64,000 bases of DNA from NCBI GenBank assembly GCA_022495995.1, contig JAFEMH010000987.1, positions 470,001-534,000 of the forward strand. Direction: 5' to 3'. The notes beneath the pieces were generated by a model. The model did not search any database, was not told the DNA's origin, and worked only from the letters and a program-made list of their open reading frames with translations. Positions within the stretch are counted from its first letter, which is position 1, and every line of letters begins with the position of its first letter. This document shows, in pieces, positions 1 to 33,998 of this stretch. This DNA is from Adenophora triphylla var. japonica. Its lineage: Eukaryota; Streptophyta; Magnoliopsida; Asterales; Campanulaceae. A program made the translations under genes and the position numbers.

Positions 1-1314
1 CATGAAGGCTCCAGCAATTTGATGGTCTTCCTTTTGATTCAATCAAAGTTGGCACAACTTTCTTGGAAAATCTACCCTTAGTTGTCGCCTCTGCCTCCGT
101 CTGTGACTTTATAAATGAAGTCTCCATAATAAAGTCTGCTAGGGCCTGCGCCTTGATAGCTTTGCGAGATTCATATTTGATGTCGAATTCCGTTAGTTCA
201 ATAGACCATTTCAGCAATCTTCACGCCATATCTGGTTTTTGGAGAATTTTTCTAAGTGGAGCATCAGTCAAGACTGTGATGGTATGAGCCGAGAAGTAGA
301 CTCTCAACTTTCGAGCAGCAATCACCAAAGCATACGCTAATTTCTATACATGGAAGTATCTCGCCTCCACCTCAATAAGCGCCTTAGAGACATAATATAC
401 TGGCTTCTGAATACTGCCCACTTCATTTACAAAAACAGTTGCAACCCCAAAATCTGATGACACGGGATACACAAATAACTCATCTCCTTCTTTTGGGTTA
501 CACAAAAGAGGCGGCTTTCCCAAGTAGTTCTTCATTTGTTCAAATGCCTCCTCACACACCTTGATCCATGAGAACTTTTGGGCCCCCTTAAAGATTTTGA
601 AAAAAAGGTAAACACCTCTCAGTTGACCATGAGATAAAGCCCCCCAAGGCAATGATCCTTCCATTCAGACGCTGAATCTCGCGTATTGTTTTTTGCGGTG
701 ACATGTCAAGCAAGGCCTGTATTTTCTCTAGATTGGCCTCTATCCCTCTTCTATTCACAAGGAATCCCAAGAATTTTCTCGGTGTGACTCCAAAGGTGCA
801 CTTGCTAGGGTTTAACTTCATTGAATTTTTTCTTAAATTATTGAATGTTGAATGTTTCTGCGAGATCATCAAGGTGGTCGCCATCCTTCGTTTTGATCAC
901 CATATCTTCTATGTATGCTTCAACATTCCTCCCAATCTGTGACTTAAATACTTCATTGACCATACGCTAGTATGTCGCTCCAGCATTTTTCAACCCAAAC
1001 GACGTTATCTTGTAGCAAAAATTTTCCTTTGGCGTTTTGAATGCGGTATCCGCCTTATCCTCCTCCGGCATCTTAATTTGATGATAACCTGAATAAGCAT
1101 AAATGGAACCGAACACCTTGTGCCCCGCAATGGAATCAACTAACTTATCAATTTTTGGCAAATGATAACAATCCTTGGGGCATGCCAAGTTTAAATCCAT
1201 AAAATCAATGCACATCCTCCACTTTTTGTTCGCCTTTAAAAACATCACCTTACAAGCCAACCAGATTGGGTATTGGATTTCCTCAATGATTCCCACTTTA
1301 AGCAACTTTTCCAC
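1..1314 (-). pseudogene. gypsy pol: reverse transcriptase and RNase H, broken
   Basis: The N-terminal RT block occupies 1314-967 (EKLLKVGIIEEIQYP, then RMCIDFMDLNLACPKDCYHLP, then SGYHQIKM). It continues in a shifted frame through the catalytic strand near 930-900 and the thumb/connection region at 884-588 (MKLNPSKC, IREIQRLNGRI). RNase H starts at 664-344 (FVYPVSSDFGVA, KPVYYVSKAL) and runs to the window edge after an in-frame TAG near 347. The polymerase box reads YIED instead of the usual YVDD, replacing the first catalytic aspartate. The polyprotein would normally copy element RNA into DNA; with several frame breaks this copy cannot. Confidence 0.85.
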
Positions 1315-2034
1315 TTCCTACAACACTGGTTTCTCTTTTTCTACTAACAAGTATCTGACTTTTTGTTTGAATGGCTCTATATTTGGATCGACATTTAGGC
1401 AATGCATGGCGACATTCTCATCTACTCCTCTCATATCTTCCGGCTGCCACACAAACACATCTAAACTTTATTTCAAATACTCAACCAAACGATCTCGCTC
1501 TTCCTTGGAAAATTGTTTCCCGATTTTGATCTTTTGTTCGGGAAAAACGCTATTGATCTCTACCTCCTCTAACTCCTCAAGAGCTTGATTGTTTGGTTCA
1601 TTTCTCATTTGCAAAGTATCTATTTCAATTTTCTTCCTTTTTCTTTCTATTGGCGAGAATCTCCACATCATTTTTTAGTAACACTTCTTCTATGGATTTC
1701 CCATCTAAGGTCTCCATCTCCATTTCCTCGCATTCCTCTTCAATTTCTTCTATTTTTAGTCCTTCCATTCTTACAAGCATAGCTCTCACCCACTTCAATG
1801 TTGGGTTCACGCATATCAACTCCATGGCCAAATTGATCTCACCAGATCCTTCTGCCTTTCCCTCATCTAAACTTTCCATGGCTTCTACTTGCTCCTCCTG
1901 TTTAATCATTTCTCGCGTTTCATGCCTTTCATCCAATTCAATTCCTTCCTCCTGCGGCTCCCTGATTGTCTCCACTGCAATGATTGCCAAGTTATTTCTC
2001 ATACTTTATGTCTCTTCCCATTCCATCTCCCCCT

Positions 2035-2520
2035 CTAGTCGGCAATCATATTAATGCGCAAAGGATGGGCTGTAGATGTTGTTGTCAACGAACTAGTGCT
2101 TGCCACCTTCCCCTTTTGCATTTCTCTTCTCTTCTTTATAACTGTGATTGCTTCACTCTTAATGCATCCTATGCCATTGGGGGTGAAGTACTTTACCCTT
2201 TGATGACAAATTGACACTACCATCTCAAAACTCTGCATGAATGGGATGCCCATTATAGCATTGTATGGGGAAACCAGATCAATCACCATGAACTTCACCG
2301 TGCGAGTTCTCACAATCCCCCCTTCTCCAATTTCTACTGCTAAAGCAATTGTCCCTTCAGCCCTCACATTATGATTTGTAAAACCTTCCAAGAAACCATT
2401 ATACGGGATCAAATTTACCTAAGTGTACTTCATTCTTTTGAAAGCATCATAATACAAGATATTGCGACTTGCCCCTGAGTCCACCAAAACTCGCTGCACA
2501 ATTTTGTTTCCCGGATAGAT
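2035..2520 (-). pseudogene. gypsy retropepsin-like protease region
   Basis: Around 2520-2420 the minus strand encodes the active-site segment VDSGASRNILYYDAF. It is followed by an in-frame TAG near 2418 and then an open stretch from 2412 to 2035 containing the flap and C-terminal part (EGTIALAVEIGEG, VSPYNAIMGIPFM). This is the retropepsin that would cleave Gag-Pol. The catalytic DSG triad is preserved but the reading frame is not. It lies between gag (higher coordinates) and RT (lower coordinates), as expected for gypsy. Confidence 0.8.
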
Positions 2521-2829
2521 TGTGATCGCCACTGGCTAATTTCCATGGTTAGCTGTCACGACCAACTCCTTTCTCAAAAAACTTATCACCCTGTCTTCAT
2601 TTGGCAGGTACTCCGGTATATTAAACACATGCGGCAAGCTCATATTTTGATTGTCCAACTGGGTAATGCTGGGAATGGGGTCATATATCACATCTATCAA
2701 GTTTCGTTCATCCTACGTCGCTTGATTCCCTTCCTTCTCCACATATTCCCCTAGTTCGACATCATCAATTTCATTTTAATTACTCTCTTCAAATTATAAC
2801 AATCATCAGTGGTATGCCCCTTCTCCTGA

Positions 2830-3600
2830 TGATACTCACAAAAGCTATTATGGTCTATGTGGGCTGCACCATGTTCCGACATTGGGAAAGTTGGCGAAAA
2901 ATGTACCACCTTCAAGATCTTTCTTGGCCTGGTGTTTAGTTTAACAACCTTTTACAATTTTCCTTGGTCCACGGCCTCCTCCGCGACTACCACCTCGTCC
3001 GGCCTTACCACTGTGACCTCTTCTATGCCCATCCTTTTCCTCATTCACATATTCTATCCTTTCCTTCACACTTTTTCTTACTGCCGAAGTTGAGGCGGGA
3101 ATCACTGGTACTTCATCATTATCATCTCCTTCACAGTACCCACGAACTCGCTCATATAACACGCCTGAGGTTTCTAGCAGCCTCATTCCTAGTTCTTGCT
3201 TGAAATGCCCATGCAACAAACTGACATTATAGAGCATAACGATGTTGCTTTGCTCTATGTCAGATATTTGATTTGCCACCTTCATGAACCTCTCCGTATA
3301 ACTCACAATTCCTTCACCTGCTTTTTATCTGATCCCGCATAATGCTTGTTTCCTTACTGACTGGGCTCCTTAGGCACAAAATCTCGCCAAAAACTTTTTC
3401 GTGAAATCTTGGTACTCAGTAATTGATTCCATAGGATACATAAGAAACCACTTTAAAGCATGATCAGTCAACGTGCTGGCCAAGGCTCTGCACATGATTG
3501 CTTCATTCTTGGTGAGCATTGACATAGTTACCTCAAACCCGTCCACATGGGTTCTCGCCCTTGTACTTCCTGAATATTTTGACAACGTAGGCATGCGAAA
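2830..3600 (-). pseudogene. gypsy gag, broken
   Basis: Two open blocks are visible on the minus strand: 3594-3370 (capsid-like region with ALKWFLMYPMESITEYQDFTKKF) and 3306-2941 (SYTERFMKVANQI and a basic, Gly/Arg-rich tail). A degenerate knuckle-like sequence (YHQEKGHTTDDCY) follows near 2830. These match the retrotransposon gag domain of Tat-type gypsy elements, which forms the virus-like particle. The blocks are separated by stops, so no full gag could be made. Confidence 0.75.
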
Positions 3601-3660
3601 GGTTGGATCTGAATCGGCATCTTAAATCCATTTCACAAAAGGCACCACATATGAATCCTT

Positions 3661-4475
3661 GTTCTAAACATTTTTCGGAAAATGATTTCCTGCAAAATGT
3701 TTTCCGAAAAATGAAAATGTTTTCCGAAAAATAAGATAAATATGTTTTCGACTGTTTGGTAATGAAAATGTTTACCGAAAAATGTTCGATTTAGTTGACT
3801 ACAAATTTACCCACCCCAATCACCCCCCCACCCCCACCCTACTCACCACTATCACCCCCCATACCCCCCCTCGTCGAGTAAAAAAAAAATTAATCATTTT
3901 AAATTTATTTTTAACAACTCCTCCCCCAATCCACTCACAACCCCCCCACCCCCCGTCGAGTCAATTTTTTTTTTATTTTTTTTTGAATTTAACTACAAAC
4001 TGTTTTCCGAAAAATGATTTTTTTTTTTTACCCAAGGGGGGGGGGTAGGGTGGCAGGGGGTGGTGAGTGGAGTGGGGGAGGAGTTGTTAAAAATAAATTT
4101 AAAATGATTATTTTTTTTTACTCAACGGGGGTGGGATGGGGTGGCAGGATTGGGGGGAGTTGTTAAAAAATAAATTTAAAATGATTTTTTTTGACTTGAT
4201 GCGGGGGGTGGGGGGGTGGGGCACGGGGTGGTGATGGGGATGGGGTAGGGGTGGTTGATGTGGGGTGGGTAACGTGGGGGTGTGAGTGAGTATGTAAGGG
4301 TGTTACCATTTTTTGAAAAATATTTTACTTAGGAAAAATCCGTAAATCTTTTTACTTAGAAAAGTGGGAAAAATATTTTTCGAAAAACATTTTCCCCATT
4401 TTCCGGTGCTAAACAAACACCGGAAAATGGGAAAAATGTTTTCCGAAAAACATTTTCCCCCAAACAAAAGGAGCC
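3661..4475. mobile_element. fold-back MITE-like element with C-rich and G-rich arms
   Basis: The left part (3661-3980) is full of TTTTCCGAAAAA boxes followed by C-rich runs and an AAATTTATTTTTAACAAC block. The right part (4020-4475) carries the reverse complement: G-rich runs, GTTGTTAAAAATAAATTT twice, then TTTTCCGAAAAACATTTTCC. The right end, CAAACAAAAGGAGCC followed by TTA, matches the Tourist-type terminus seen at 6006-6218. The left terminus is degenerate. The arms would fold into a long hairpin. Family is inferred from the shared terminal motif. Confidence 0.6.
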
Positions 4476-4477
4476 TT

Positions 4478-4625
4478 AGTCTTTTAGTTCTCTATTTTTG
4501 CAATTTTATAAGATTATTTGACATATTTGTAAAGTTCACAGTTGTTTTTAGTCTTTTATGACCTCTATTTTTGAATTTTATGAGATTATTTGACATATTT
4601 GTTAAGTTAACAGTTGTTTTGGATA
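4478..4625. repeat. two-copy tandem repeat, about 75 bp
   Basis: Two adjacent AT-rich units both read roughly AGTCTTTTA, then CTCTATTTTTG, ATTTTAT, AGATTATTTGACATATTTGT and ACAGTTGTTTT, with a few substitutions. No function is suggested; it looks like a local duplication between the fold-back MITE and the eRF1 pseudogene. Confidence 0.6.
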
Positions 4626-4789
4626 TTCATTTGGGCTCGAAGGTAGTAACAAAATTAATGTCAAAAAAATATTCAAGTTTGCTTTTGAGCAAAAGTAAAT
4701 TAGAACATTTTAAAAACATGTTTGGACAATCATTTGGGCACGGAGGTAGTAACAAAAGTGAAAAAAGAATGTAACTAATGTTGAAAAAC

Positions 4790-5375
4790 ATCTGTTGTTA
4801 TGCATCCTATTTGCCTTTGCAAATCCGGGTTTTCATGTGTTTGTGAACGCAAAAACTTTGCAGCCATTTTCACTTCTTCCCCAATTAGTCAATCCAAATT
4901 CCATTCAATATTTGGGACAAGCCAATTTTGTATTAGCACATCACAACTACATTCAATATTTTCACCTTAAGACGAGGATAAAACATATTACTCACTCAGC
5001 TCAGTCTTAAAATCAGCAGATCTAGCAAGTATAAGTCCAAAAAAATTCGGATGGCTGGTTGAAGGGTTGATAAAGAACTGTGTTGCCAACTCAACTGTCT
5101 TACTCAGATAGTTATGGAACTTCTCCATCTGAATACGAGCAAAACGCTGAGCTGACTGCCCTCCTCTTTTGTGCTTCTTTGGAAGATCAACACTGAACTT
5201 GTGAACCACCTCTCGTGTGTTTCCACTCAATGTCCCGAAAAGGGCCCCATTCCCATCCATTATTATAAAACCAAACTTGTCATCAGATTCTAAAAGTTCA
5301 TTGAGAGCTTCGGTATGGAACTTGTTATCACAAAGTTAAAGATATGCATTTATGGTCCTAAACGGCTCAAATCAA
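4790..5375 (-). pseudogene. eRF1 (peptide chain release factor 1) pseudogene fragment
   Basis: On the minus strand, 5345-4988 reads as eRF1 with high similarity: [19 protein letters not shown], then [20 protein letters not shown], the GGQ region ([20 protein letters not shown]), and [23 protein letters not shown] is the tripeptide that triggers peptidyl-tRNA hydrolysis in true release factors. The fragment covers the C-terminal end of domain N-linker through the middle domain and part of domain C. A stop replaces a tyrosine just upstream of LCDNK, and a frameshift plus stop follows TELSE near 4990. Weaker similarity continues to about 4790. There are no introns in the readable part, so a processed copy is likely. 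It is truncated at both ends. Confidence 0.85.
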
Positions 5376-6002
5376 TAGTAACCTTCTTTCTTTGTCAATG
5401 GACAATCATTTGCGCTTATGATGTTGTGAGGGTTTGGGTGCAGTCAGATCTGAAATGGCGGCGTTGTAGTAAAGAGGTGCAGCGGCAACCAACGATGGAG
5501 GTGTTGAGTTCTGCTAAATACACCGGTGATCAGGCGGAGGGAAAGGAGTAGCCGAGGAAGTGAGGTCTCCCATATGTAAGGAGAGGGAGGGTCACCAGAG
5601 TTGGAAAGGGAAGGGTTGTCGAAGGGGATGAAGGGTCGCCGGAGGAGAAGGGGAAGGTTGGCCCGAAGGGGTGGTAGAAAGAGAAAGTGAGAAGAGCGTG
5701 AGAGAGAGATGATGGTTTTTTATTTTTGGTTAATGGGTAGTTTGGGTAGCGAAGGAATATGTGAAATTTTTATTATGATGTCGGCCTAGTTGGTTAAATT
5801 TCAAAATTCTTGTCTTAATTGATCTTTTTACTTGGGGTGAATGATCCGGCGGTAATTTCCCCAATCATTAAACCAAAGTTGTAGTAATTAGCGTTACTAA
5901 TTTGATTGGTGAAAATAAAATATTTTCTTGGGTCCTTTTTTTTTTAAACCTTCTTGGTGTCATTTCATTACCCTTTTATGCGTAAATATCATAAATTAGA
6001 AA
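5376..6002. other. unassigned intergenic stretch
   Basis: Purine-rich sequence (GGAGGG and GAGAGAGAGA runs at about 5530-5715) followed by AT-rich sequence. I see no supported gene, and the open frame on the + strand at 5315-5551 has no recognisable protein signature and overlaps the eRF1 relic. Confidence 0.4.
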
Positions 6003-6005
6003 TAA

Positions 6006-6218
6006 GGCTCCGTTTGTTCGGGGGAAAATGTTTTTTGGAAAATGTTTTTCCATTTTTTGGTGTTTGGTAAACATCCAAAAATAAAGTCAACGCAAAAGAT
6101 TTTTCGGTCAATGAAAAATAGGCTTGTTTTTTAAGAAAAATATTTTCTGGATTTCTCTTCCTTAAATGTTTTCCAGAAATCATTTTTCGAAAAACATTTT
6201 TCCCAAACAAGCGGAGCC
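6006..6218. mobile_element. Tourist-like (PIF/Harbinger) MITE
   Basis: A 213-bp element with terminal inverted repeats beginning GGCTCCGTTTGTTCGGGG on the left and matching GGCTCCGCTTGTTTGGG on the right, flanked by TAA at 6003-6005 and 6219-6221. A 3-bp TAA/TTA target duplication and a GGCTCCGTTTG-type end fit Tourist/Harbinger MITEs. It codes for nothing. Confidence 0.8.
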
Positions 6219-6256
6219 TAAATGTAACACTTTATTCCGATTATAGAAATGTAATA

Positions 6257-6434
6257 CTCCCTCCGTCCCTAAAAAATTGTCCTGTTGTACATTTTGCAAT
6301 TATTAAGGAAGAGCTTCACCTTCTTGTACCTTAGTAGATTTGCACTAACATTCATGCCTAAATTTAGAAATGAGACATACTTTTTGGGACAGATCAAAAT
6401 AGCAAGTGGGACAATCTTTCAGGGACGGAGGGAG
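6257..6434. mobile_element. Stowaway-like MITE upstream of PELO
   Basis: Inverted ends CTCCCTCCGTCCCT and AGGGACGGAGGGAG flank a 178-bp AT-rich body, with TA on each side. This is the classic Stowaway/mariner MITE signature. It lies about 145 bp upstream of the proposed PELO TATA box and so is part of the promoter region. Confidence 0.85.
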
Positions 6435-6578
6435 TATGATTTATTTGGTCCCGGGCTTGTAGTAAGGTCATTGACGTTATTTCACTCAATTTTTAACGAA
6501 AATGTTAACATACGCAAATTGAAGGCGTTTTGTAGCCAAAAACTTAAAGTTTAAGGACCATGTTAGAAAATACGAAGT

Positions 6579-6586
6579 ATAAAATA
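6579..6586 (+). promoter_or_regulatory. candidate TATA box of PELO
   Basis: TATAAAAT occurs about 220 bp upstream of the PELO start codon. It precedes a region with no in-frame extension of the coding sequence and a CT/GA-type 5' leader. The assignment is inference from position and consensus; transcript 5' ends would settle it. Confidence 0.4.
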
Positions 6587-6697
6587 TGTATAACCGATTA
6601 GGGAAAAAAAAAAAGTATAAACTCCCAACGGACGATATTGCGCCGTTTTACTCCACCGCACTTCACCTCACCGGAAAAAAAAAACCCAATTCAAAGT

Positions 6698-6733
6698 CAC
6701 ACATACACACACAGAGAGAGAGAGAGAGAGAGA
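6698..6733. repeat. (CA)n(GA)n microsatellite in PELO 5' leader
   Basis: An ACACAC tract runs directly into (GA)9-10 about 75 bp upstream of the PELO ATG. GA/CT repeats are common in plant 5' untranslated regions. Being length-variable, it may affect expression or serve as a marker. Confidence 0.8.
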
Positions 6734-6807
6734 AATTCTTAGTAGATTTGCATGATCTGAAACAACCCTAAATCTTTTGATATTGTCTGAATTACAGTTC
6801 GTCATAG

Positions 6808-30021
<23,214 letters not shown>

Positions 30022-30150
30022 CCAAAGTCTCAGGGGCATAAGAGGCATAATTGCTTGTTAGTTTCAGTGTTGTATATTTATATATCCCTGTAAAATTATT
30101 CTTTTAATTTGATTTTTTCATTAATAATAAAGCTGCTGAGATTGGATCTT
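30022..30150 (+). terminator. PELO 3' untranslated region and candidate poly(A) signal
   Basis: The stop codon TGA at 30019-30021 is followed by AT-rich sequence with TTTGATTTTTTCATTAATAATAAAGC near 30106-30131, given here as AATAATAAA plus an upstream U-rich element. This is the pattern of plant polyadenylation regions; the exact cleavage site cannot be seen. Confidence 0.45.
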
Positions 30151-30644
30151 CATGGAGATGAATCTTTTGTAGGTTAGGTATATACCCTTTTATTTAAAAT
30201 TTATATAGGAAGCTGTAAGTTAGTCATGGATCCTTCCCCTCCCTTGTGATCTTAATGGGTAATTTTTGTTGTAAACTTTGATCATCAATAATAATTTTAG
30301 GATATGATTAAGCAATGTTTATGTGCCAATTGAGTTATAAGATTTCAAAAGGCATTTGAACCTCTATTATTCAGAATTTAGAGAAATAGTTTTATTTGCA
30401 TGTACCCTTCATTTACAACAATATATTAAAAAATAGGAGTCTTAACATCTCAACGAACATGATTTTCATAGAAATTTCTCCCATTTCTCCAAATGTCAAA
30501 AAACCTTTATTCAAAATGAAAATACAATACTATTTTTCTGATTTGTATATATCTTATTCGAGAGAAAAATCATCGCTAACCCGACCTTTCACTTGGAGGC
30601 GCTAGCCTTTTTTCCTTATAGTAATATGTGTTCCACTACAAATG
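30151..30644. other. unassigned intergenic stretch downstream of PELO
   Basis: AT-rich sequence without a convincing open frame or repeat boundary. It ends where a partial Copia3 LTR becomes recognisable. Confidence 0.4.
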
Positions 30645-30886
30645 ATGGGAATAGGGGTTATTTTCAATTCTACACAAAATTTCCGTCGCTCAGGCCCAAA
30701 TCCGTCACCGGGCGCGATCGCCCCTGTTGAGGGCATGACCGCCCCGTTTGTCTAGAGCCTAGGGCGCGATCGCCCCGTTTGTACAGACGATGGCGCGCGG
30801 TCGCCCCTTGTCATGTCACAGGAATTACTTGATTTGTTGCATATTTAATCCCCTAATTGTTCCCGATGATGGCATTAAACCAAACA
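30645..30886 (-). repeat. Copia3 left LTR, truncated
   Basis: Matches the inner 240 bp of the right LTR, including ATTTCCGTCGC, the GC-dyad cluster (30683-30808, with GGGCGCGATCGCCCC and GGCGCGCGGTCGCCCC) and the terminal ATTAAACCAAACA. The outer half with the TATA box is missing, so the boundary at 30645 is approximate. Confidence 0.7.
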
Positions 30887-30949
30887 AATCTCCACCTTGA
30901 CATCTAACCTCCGGATCACAGAACCAGAACTCCTCTCTGTATAAGATGT

Positions 30950-31170
30950 GTTACGCCAAACACCCAACTTGTCCTCCGGACAACCAAGATGTGTACACCA
31001 AAATTTTGCCCTTACAAGCAGACAGACGTGTCCTGTAAGACACCCAAATTGTGATTCGCCGAGCCCACCAATGTATCTTCAAGACACCTAAATGCATCCC
31101 TAGACACCCAAACTGTGTTTCGCCGAGCACACAAATCTGTCTCCAAGACACCCAAATGTGCCACTGCAGT
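30950..31170. repeat. short direct repeats in Copia3, period about 64 bp
   Basis: AGACACCCAAA-TGTG-TTCGCCGAGC occurs at 31038 and 31102, with partial copies at about 30958 and 31145. The repeats create an open minus-strand frame (31415-30951) of low complexity that is not a recognisable protein. Confidence 0.6.
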
Positions 31171-31439
31171 AGGCACTCAAAATTGCCCCAACTGGCATCA
31201 GGCAAATCCAGTCGACATTGGATCTCGCCAACCCAAACAGATGAAGCGACCATATCAGTGGAATCCAAAACGGTACATACCTTTTCCTCGATTCCTTCCC
31301 CGATTTCCAATTGTGTGTGTTGACTTACTAACCATGACTTGCCCAGTTCAACTCCACCTTTAGTAACTTGCTGCTTCACCTGTTTGTCAACCACCCACAC
31401 GAAGCCATGGAACATGCTTCATTCATATATGTCTCTACC

Positions 31440-31945
31440 ATACCCTCTGTAGTACGATTGTCGACACCCGAGCCCAAAAAAGTAGAACCTTGGAGGACGT
31501 AGAATGAACCTTGTTTTACTCATTTCAGAATTACGTTCGAACTCATGCAGACATTTAATACTCCACCTTCACCTTTGAAACTGTATCCCATCTTGTCTAG
31601 TCGACTAAGCGATATCAGATTTTTTGTTACTTCAGGAACATGCCTAACCTTGTTCAACGTACAAAACTTACCACCTGAAGTTCACACCCTGATGGAACCC
31701 ATGCCAACTATTTTGCAAATAGAACCACTAGCAATATAAATATCACCCCGTCCGTCTCTTCGTATGTTGCAACCCATTCTCTGTGCGAACACATGTGATA
31801 AGAATCCCTAGAATCAAGAATCCATGTATCTTTCATAAATTTGTCTTTTTCGATTACTACACCATATTCCTCCTCACCTCATCTGACATATCTGCAGTTG
31901 ACCCAAATTGCTCGCTCTTATTCAGTTTGGGACATTCCCGTTTTC
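31440..31945 (-). pseudogene. Copia3 protease and GAG-pre-integrase remnant
   Basis: In shifted minus-strand frames one can read WILDSRDSYHMCSHR, where the DSG active site has become DSR, followed by KIVGMGSIRV, VRHVPEVTKNLISLSRLDKM and GSFYVLQGST. These are the protease and pre-integrase signatures of copia polyproteins. Loss of the glycine and the frame breaks make it inactive. Confidence 0.7.
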
Positions 31946-32660
31946 AATGCCCCTTTTCCTTGCAGTAACTGTAGACATCTCCAGGTCTTGGACCCCTTTT
32001 AAAAGAATCCTTATTTTTCCTACCTTTGCCCCTATTATTTTCTGCTACCAATCCTGCTGACTGAAATTCTGTAGATATATCGCTCGCCTTGCGGCGCAGA
32101 TCTCTAGTCTTGAGATTATTCTTAACCTCTTTCAAAGTAACCGCATCCTTACCATTAATGCAGGAATCCACAAATTCCTCATATGATAGTGATAAGGAGA
32201 CCAACAACATAAGAGCATCATCCTCATCTTCAACCTTAACATAAATATTACGCAATTCAATTAATAAATATGTAAACCGATCTATGTGATCCCTAATGGG
32301 CGTACCTTCCATCATTCGGAGATAATACAATTTCTGCTTCAGATACAGCTTGTGGTCAATGATCGTGTCAGATACATATCTTCCAACGCAAGCCACAAAG
32401 CATCTCCGGAATCAGTATCTGCAATATTCGCTAGAACATCTGTTGTTGTGGCCGCGACATCACCTGTGGAAACTGCTACTGCTTTGCCCTTTGAATCCTG
32501 TCGATCCCTAATTGCAGCAGCCACCGGAACCCACAAACCCTTGTCTCTCAATAAGGCCTTCAACTTGATTTGCCAAAGAGAAAAACTATTCTTCTCGTTG
32601 AACTTGTCAACTGGTGATTCGATTCATGATCTCATCTTCTTTTGCAGCGGAAAAACCTAG
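31944..32660 (-). pseudogene. Copia3 gag (UBN2-type)
   Basis: The block at 32396-31944 reads LYLKQKLYYLRMMEGTPIRD, then HIDRFTYLLIELRNI and DDALMLLVSLSLSYEEF, the UBN2/copia gag signature, and ends in YSYCKEKGH, the start of a CCHC knuckle. The N-terminal part at 32660-32339 contains WQIKLKALLRDKGLW in another frame. Gag would package the element RNA; a frame break near 32350 splits it. Confidence 0.85.
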
Positions 32661-32694
32661 ACCTTCCTCAACCTAACAGACTCTGATATCATTT

Positions 32695-33233
32695 TGTTAT
32701 AACAGATCTACATAGAAGACAGAAAATAAATCAATCACACAAAACAACGATATACGTGGTTCACTAACTTGACTACGTTCACGGGCAGAGGGCAAGAATA
32801 TTATTATCAACCGGCAATCACCGAATACAATCTTTAGTCTATCGCATGAATTCTTGATCACAAGAATTCACAACTGTGCAAACCCTAGATTTAGAGAAAC
32901 ATATGAGTAAGAAAACCATTGAAACACCTAAAATTATTGATCTCTATCATACTAGGAATTACATGCAAAAAACTGCTAGATAATAGGAATTATTTATACT
33001 GCCTATTTTTAACCCTGCAGGATTTTCAACCCTGCATATAATTTCCGTCGCCCGGGCCCAAAATCGTCACTGGGCCCTCCTGAGGGCAAGACCGCCCCGT
33101 TTGTACAAAAGCTGGCGCGCGGTCGCCCTCCTAGCCTAGATCGGTTGCCCCTTGCCATGTCATATGAATTACTTGATTTGCTGTAAATTTAATCCCCTAA
33201 TTGTTTCCAAGTTAGATGGCATTAAACCCAACA
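32695..33233 (-). repeat. Copia3 right (5') LTR
   Basis: 539 bp, TGTTATAACAG to AAACCCAACA on the + strand. The TATA box in element sense is AGTATAAATA (complement at 32991-33000). The GC-dyad cluster (33047-33150) lies about 50 bp upstream of it in sense. Confidence 0.85.
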
Positions 33234-33983
33234 CCATAAATCATGCTCAATTTTGTTGCAGTGATGGATTAGAATATACTCCATAAATCAAGAATAAAAA
33301 CATATAGAAACAAAGAGGATGGACATGTCAATAATAATGATATTCCTATGGTTCACGAAAAACAATGAAATTTTTTAGAATTCTAAAAAGTTGAAGATCA
33401 TTTCATCAGAATCTTATCTCATAGACTCTTTTATAATCTCATAGACTTATTAGTTGAGAAAGGAGCATATTAGAGTTAAAACTTAAGACTCTCCATATTA
33501 GAGAGATGATGCACAACAACATTTTTCCAATGCACTTTACCCCTACAAACACAAGACAATTATTTAGATCACCATATTCCTCCAACCCTAAAAACATAAG
33601 ATCACCACATTGACATTCTTCCTACTAGAGATTAAGACAATTATTCAATACACCACTGACACATTCACTAGAGACTAATAATCTGCCAAGTTCAACATGT
33701 CTATTCTTGGAGTGATGTTCAATTATGAATCACCATGTGATGAGCCATGCTACGTCAATCAATTCTCCCCAACTCAATCATATCCCATTCCATCCACCAT
33801 GAGTTTCTGACAAGGATGTATACTTTTCTAAAATTAATATTGAATTTTGAATTTTCAGCCTTATATTTAAAACAAATAAAAATATAACAAGAAACATAAC
33901 TAGAGATAAGTAATAAATGATTCAAATGATTGAGTTCGTTCATAGAACTTGTCGCACATGCATTCTCCTTGCATCACCGGATA
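33234..33983. other. unassigned intergenic stretch
   Basis: AT-rich sequence between Copia3 and a small SINE. No supported gene. Confidence 0.4.
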
Positions 33984-33998
33984 AGGGTATAGCTCCTC

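Larger units (their letters stand above)
1..3640 (-). mobile_element. Ty3/gypsy (Tat-like) retrotransposon fragment, decayed
   Basis: Reading the minus strand from right to left gives gag, zinc-knuckle remnant, aspartic protease, reverse transcriptase and RNase H in the standard gypsy order. The RT wording (for example GRNVEAYIEDMVIK and KLNPSKCTFGV) resembles the Tat/Retand lineage. The element leaves the window at base 1, so its 3' end is not visible. No 5' LTR is recognised beyond gag, where a fold-back MITE begins. Stops and frameshifts separate nearly every domain, so this is an old, inactive copy. Lineage is assigned by recognition, not by a tree. Confidence 0.85.
30645..33233 (-). mobile_element. 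Copia3: short Ty1/copia derivative with gag and protease only
   Basis: A full right LTR (32695-33233) and a 5'-truncated left LTR (about 30645-30886) flank a 1.8-kb interior. In element sense the primer region TGATATCAGAGTC abuts the right LTR (32686-32674). Gag follows, then a protease/pre-integrase remnant, and then the left LTR, with no integrase or reverse transcriptase. The LTR ends read TGTTATAACAG and AACCCAACA on the + strand. It may be a deletion derivative that needed another element's enzymes. Confidence 0.8.

Noticed and set aside
3782..4048. Pro/Thr-rich + strand open frame
   Set aside because: It translates C-rich runs of the fold-back MITE arm.
30951..31415. 154-residue minus-strand open frame rich in Trp and Gly
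   Set aside because: Low-complexity translation of ~64-bp direct repeats within Copia3; no gag, protease or pol motif.
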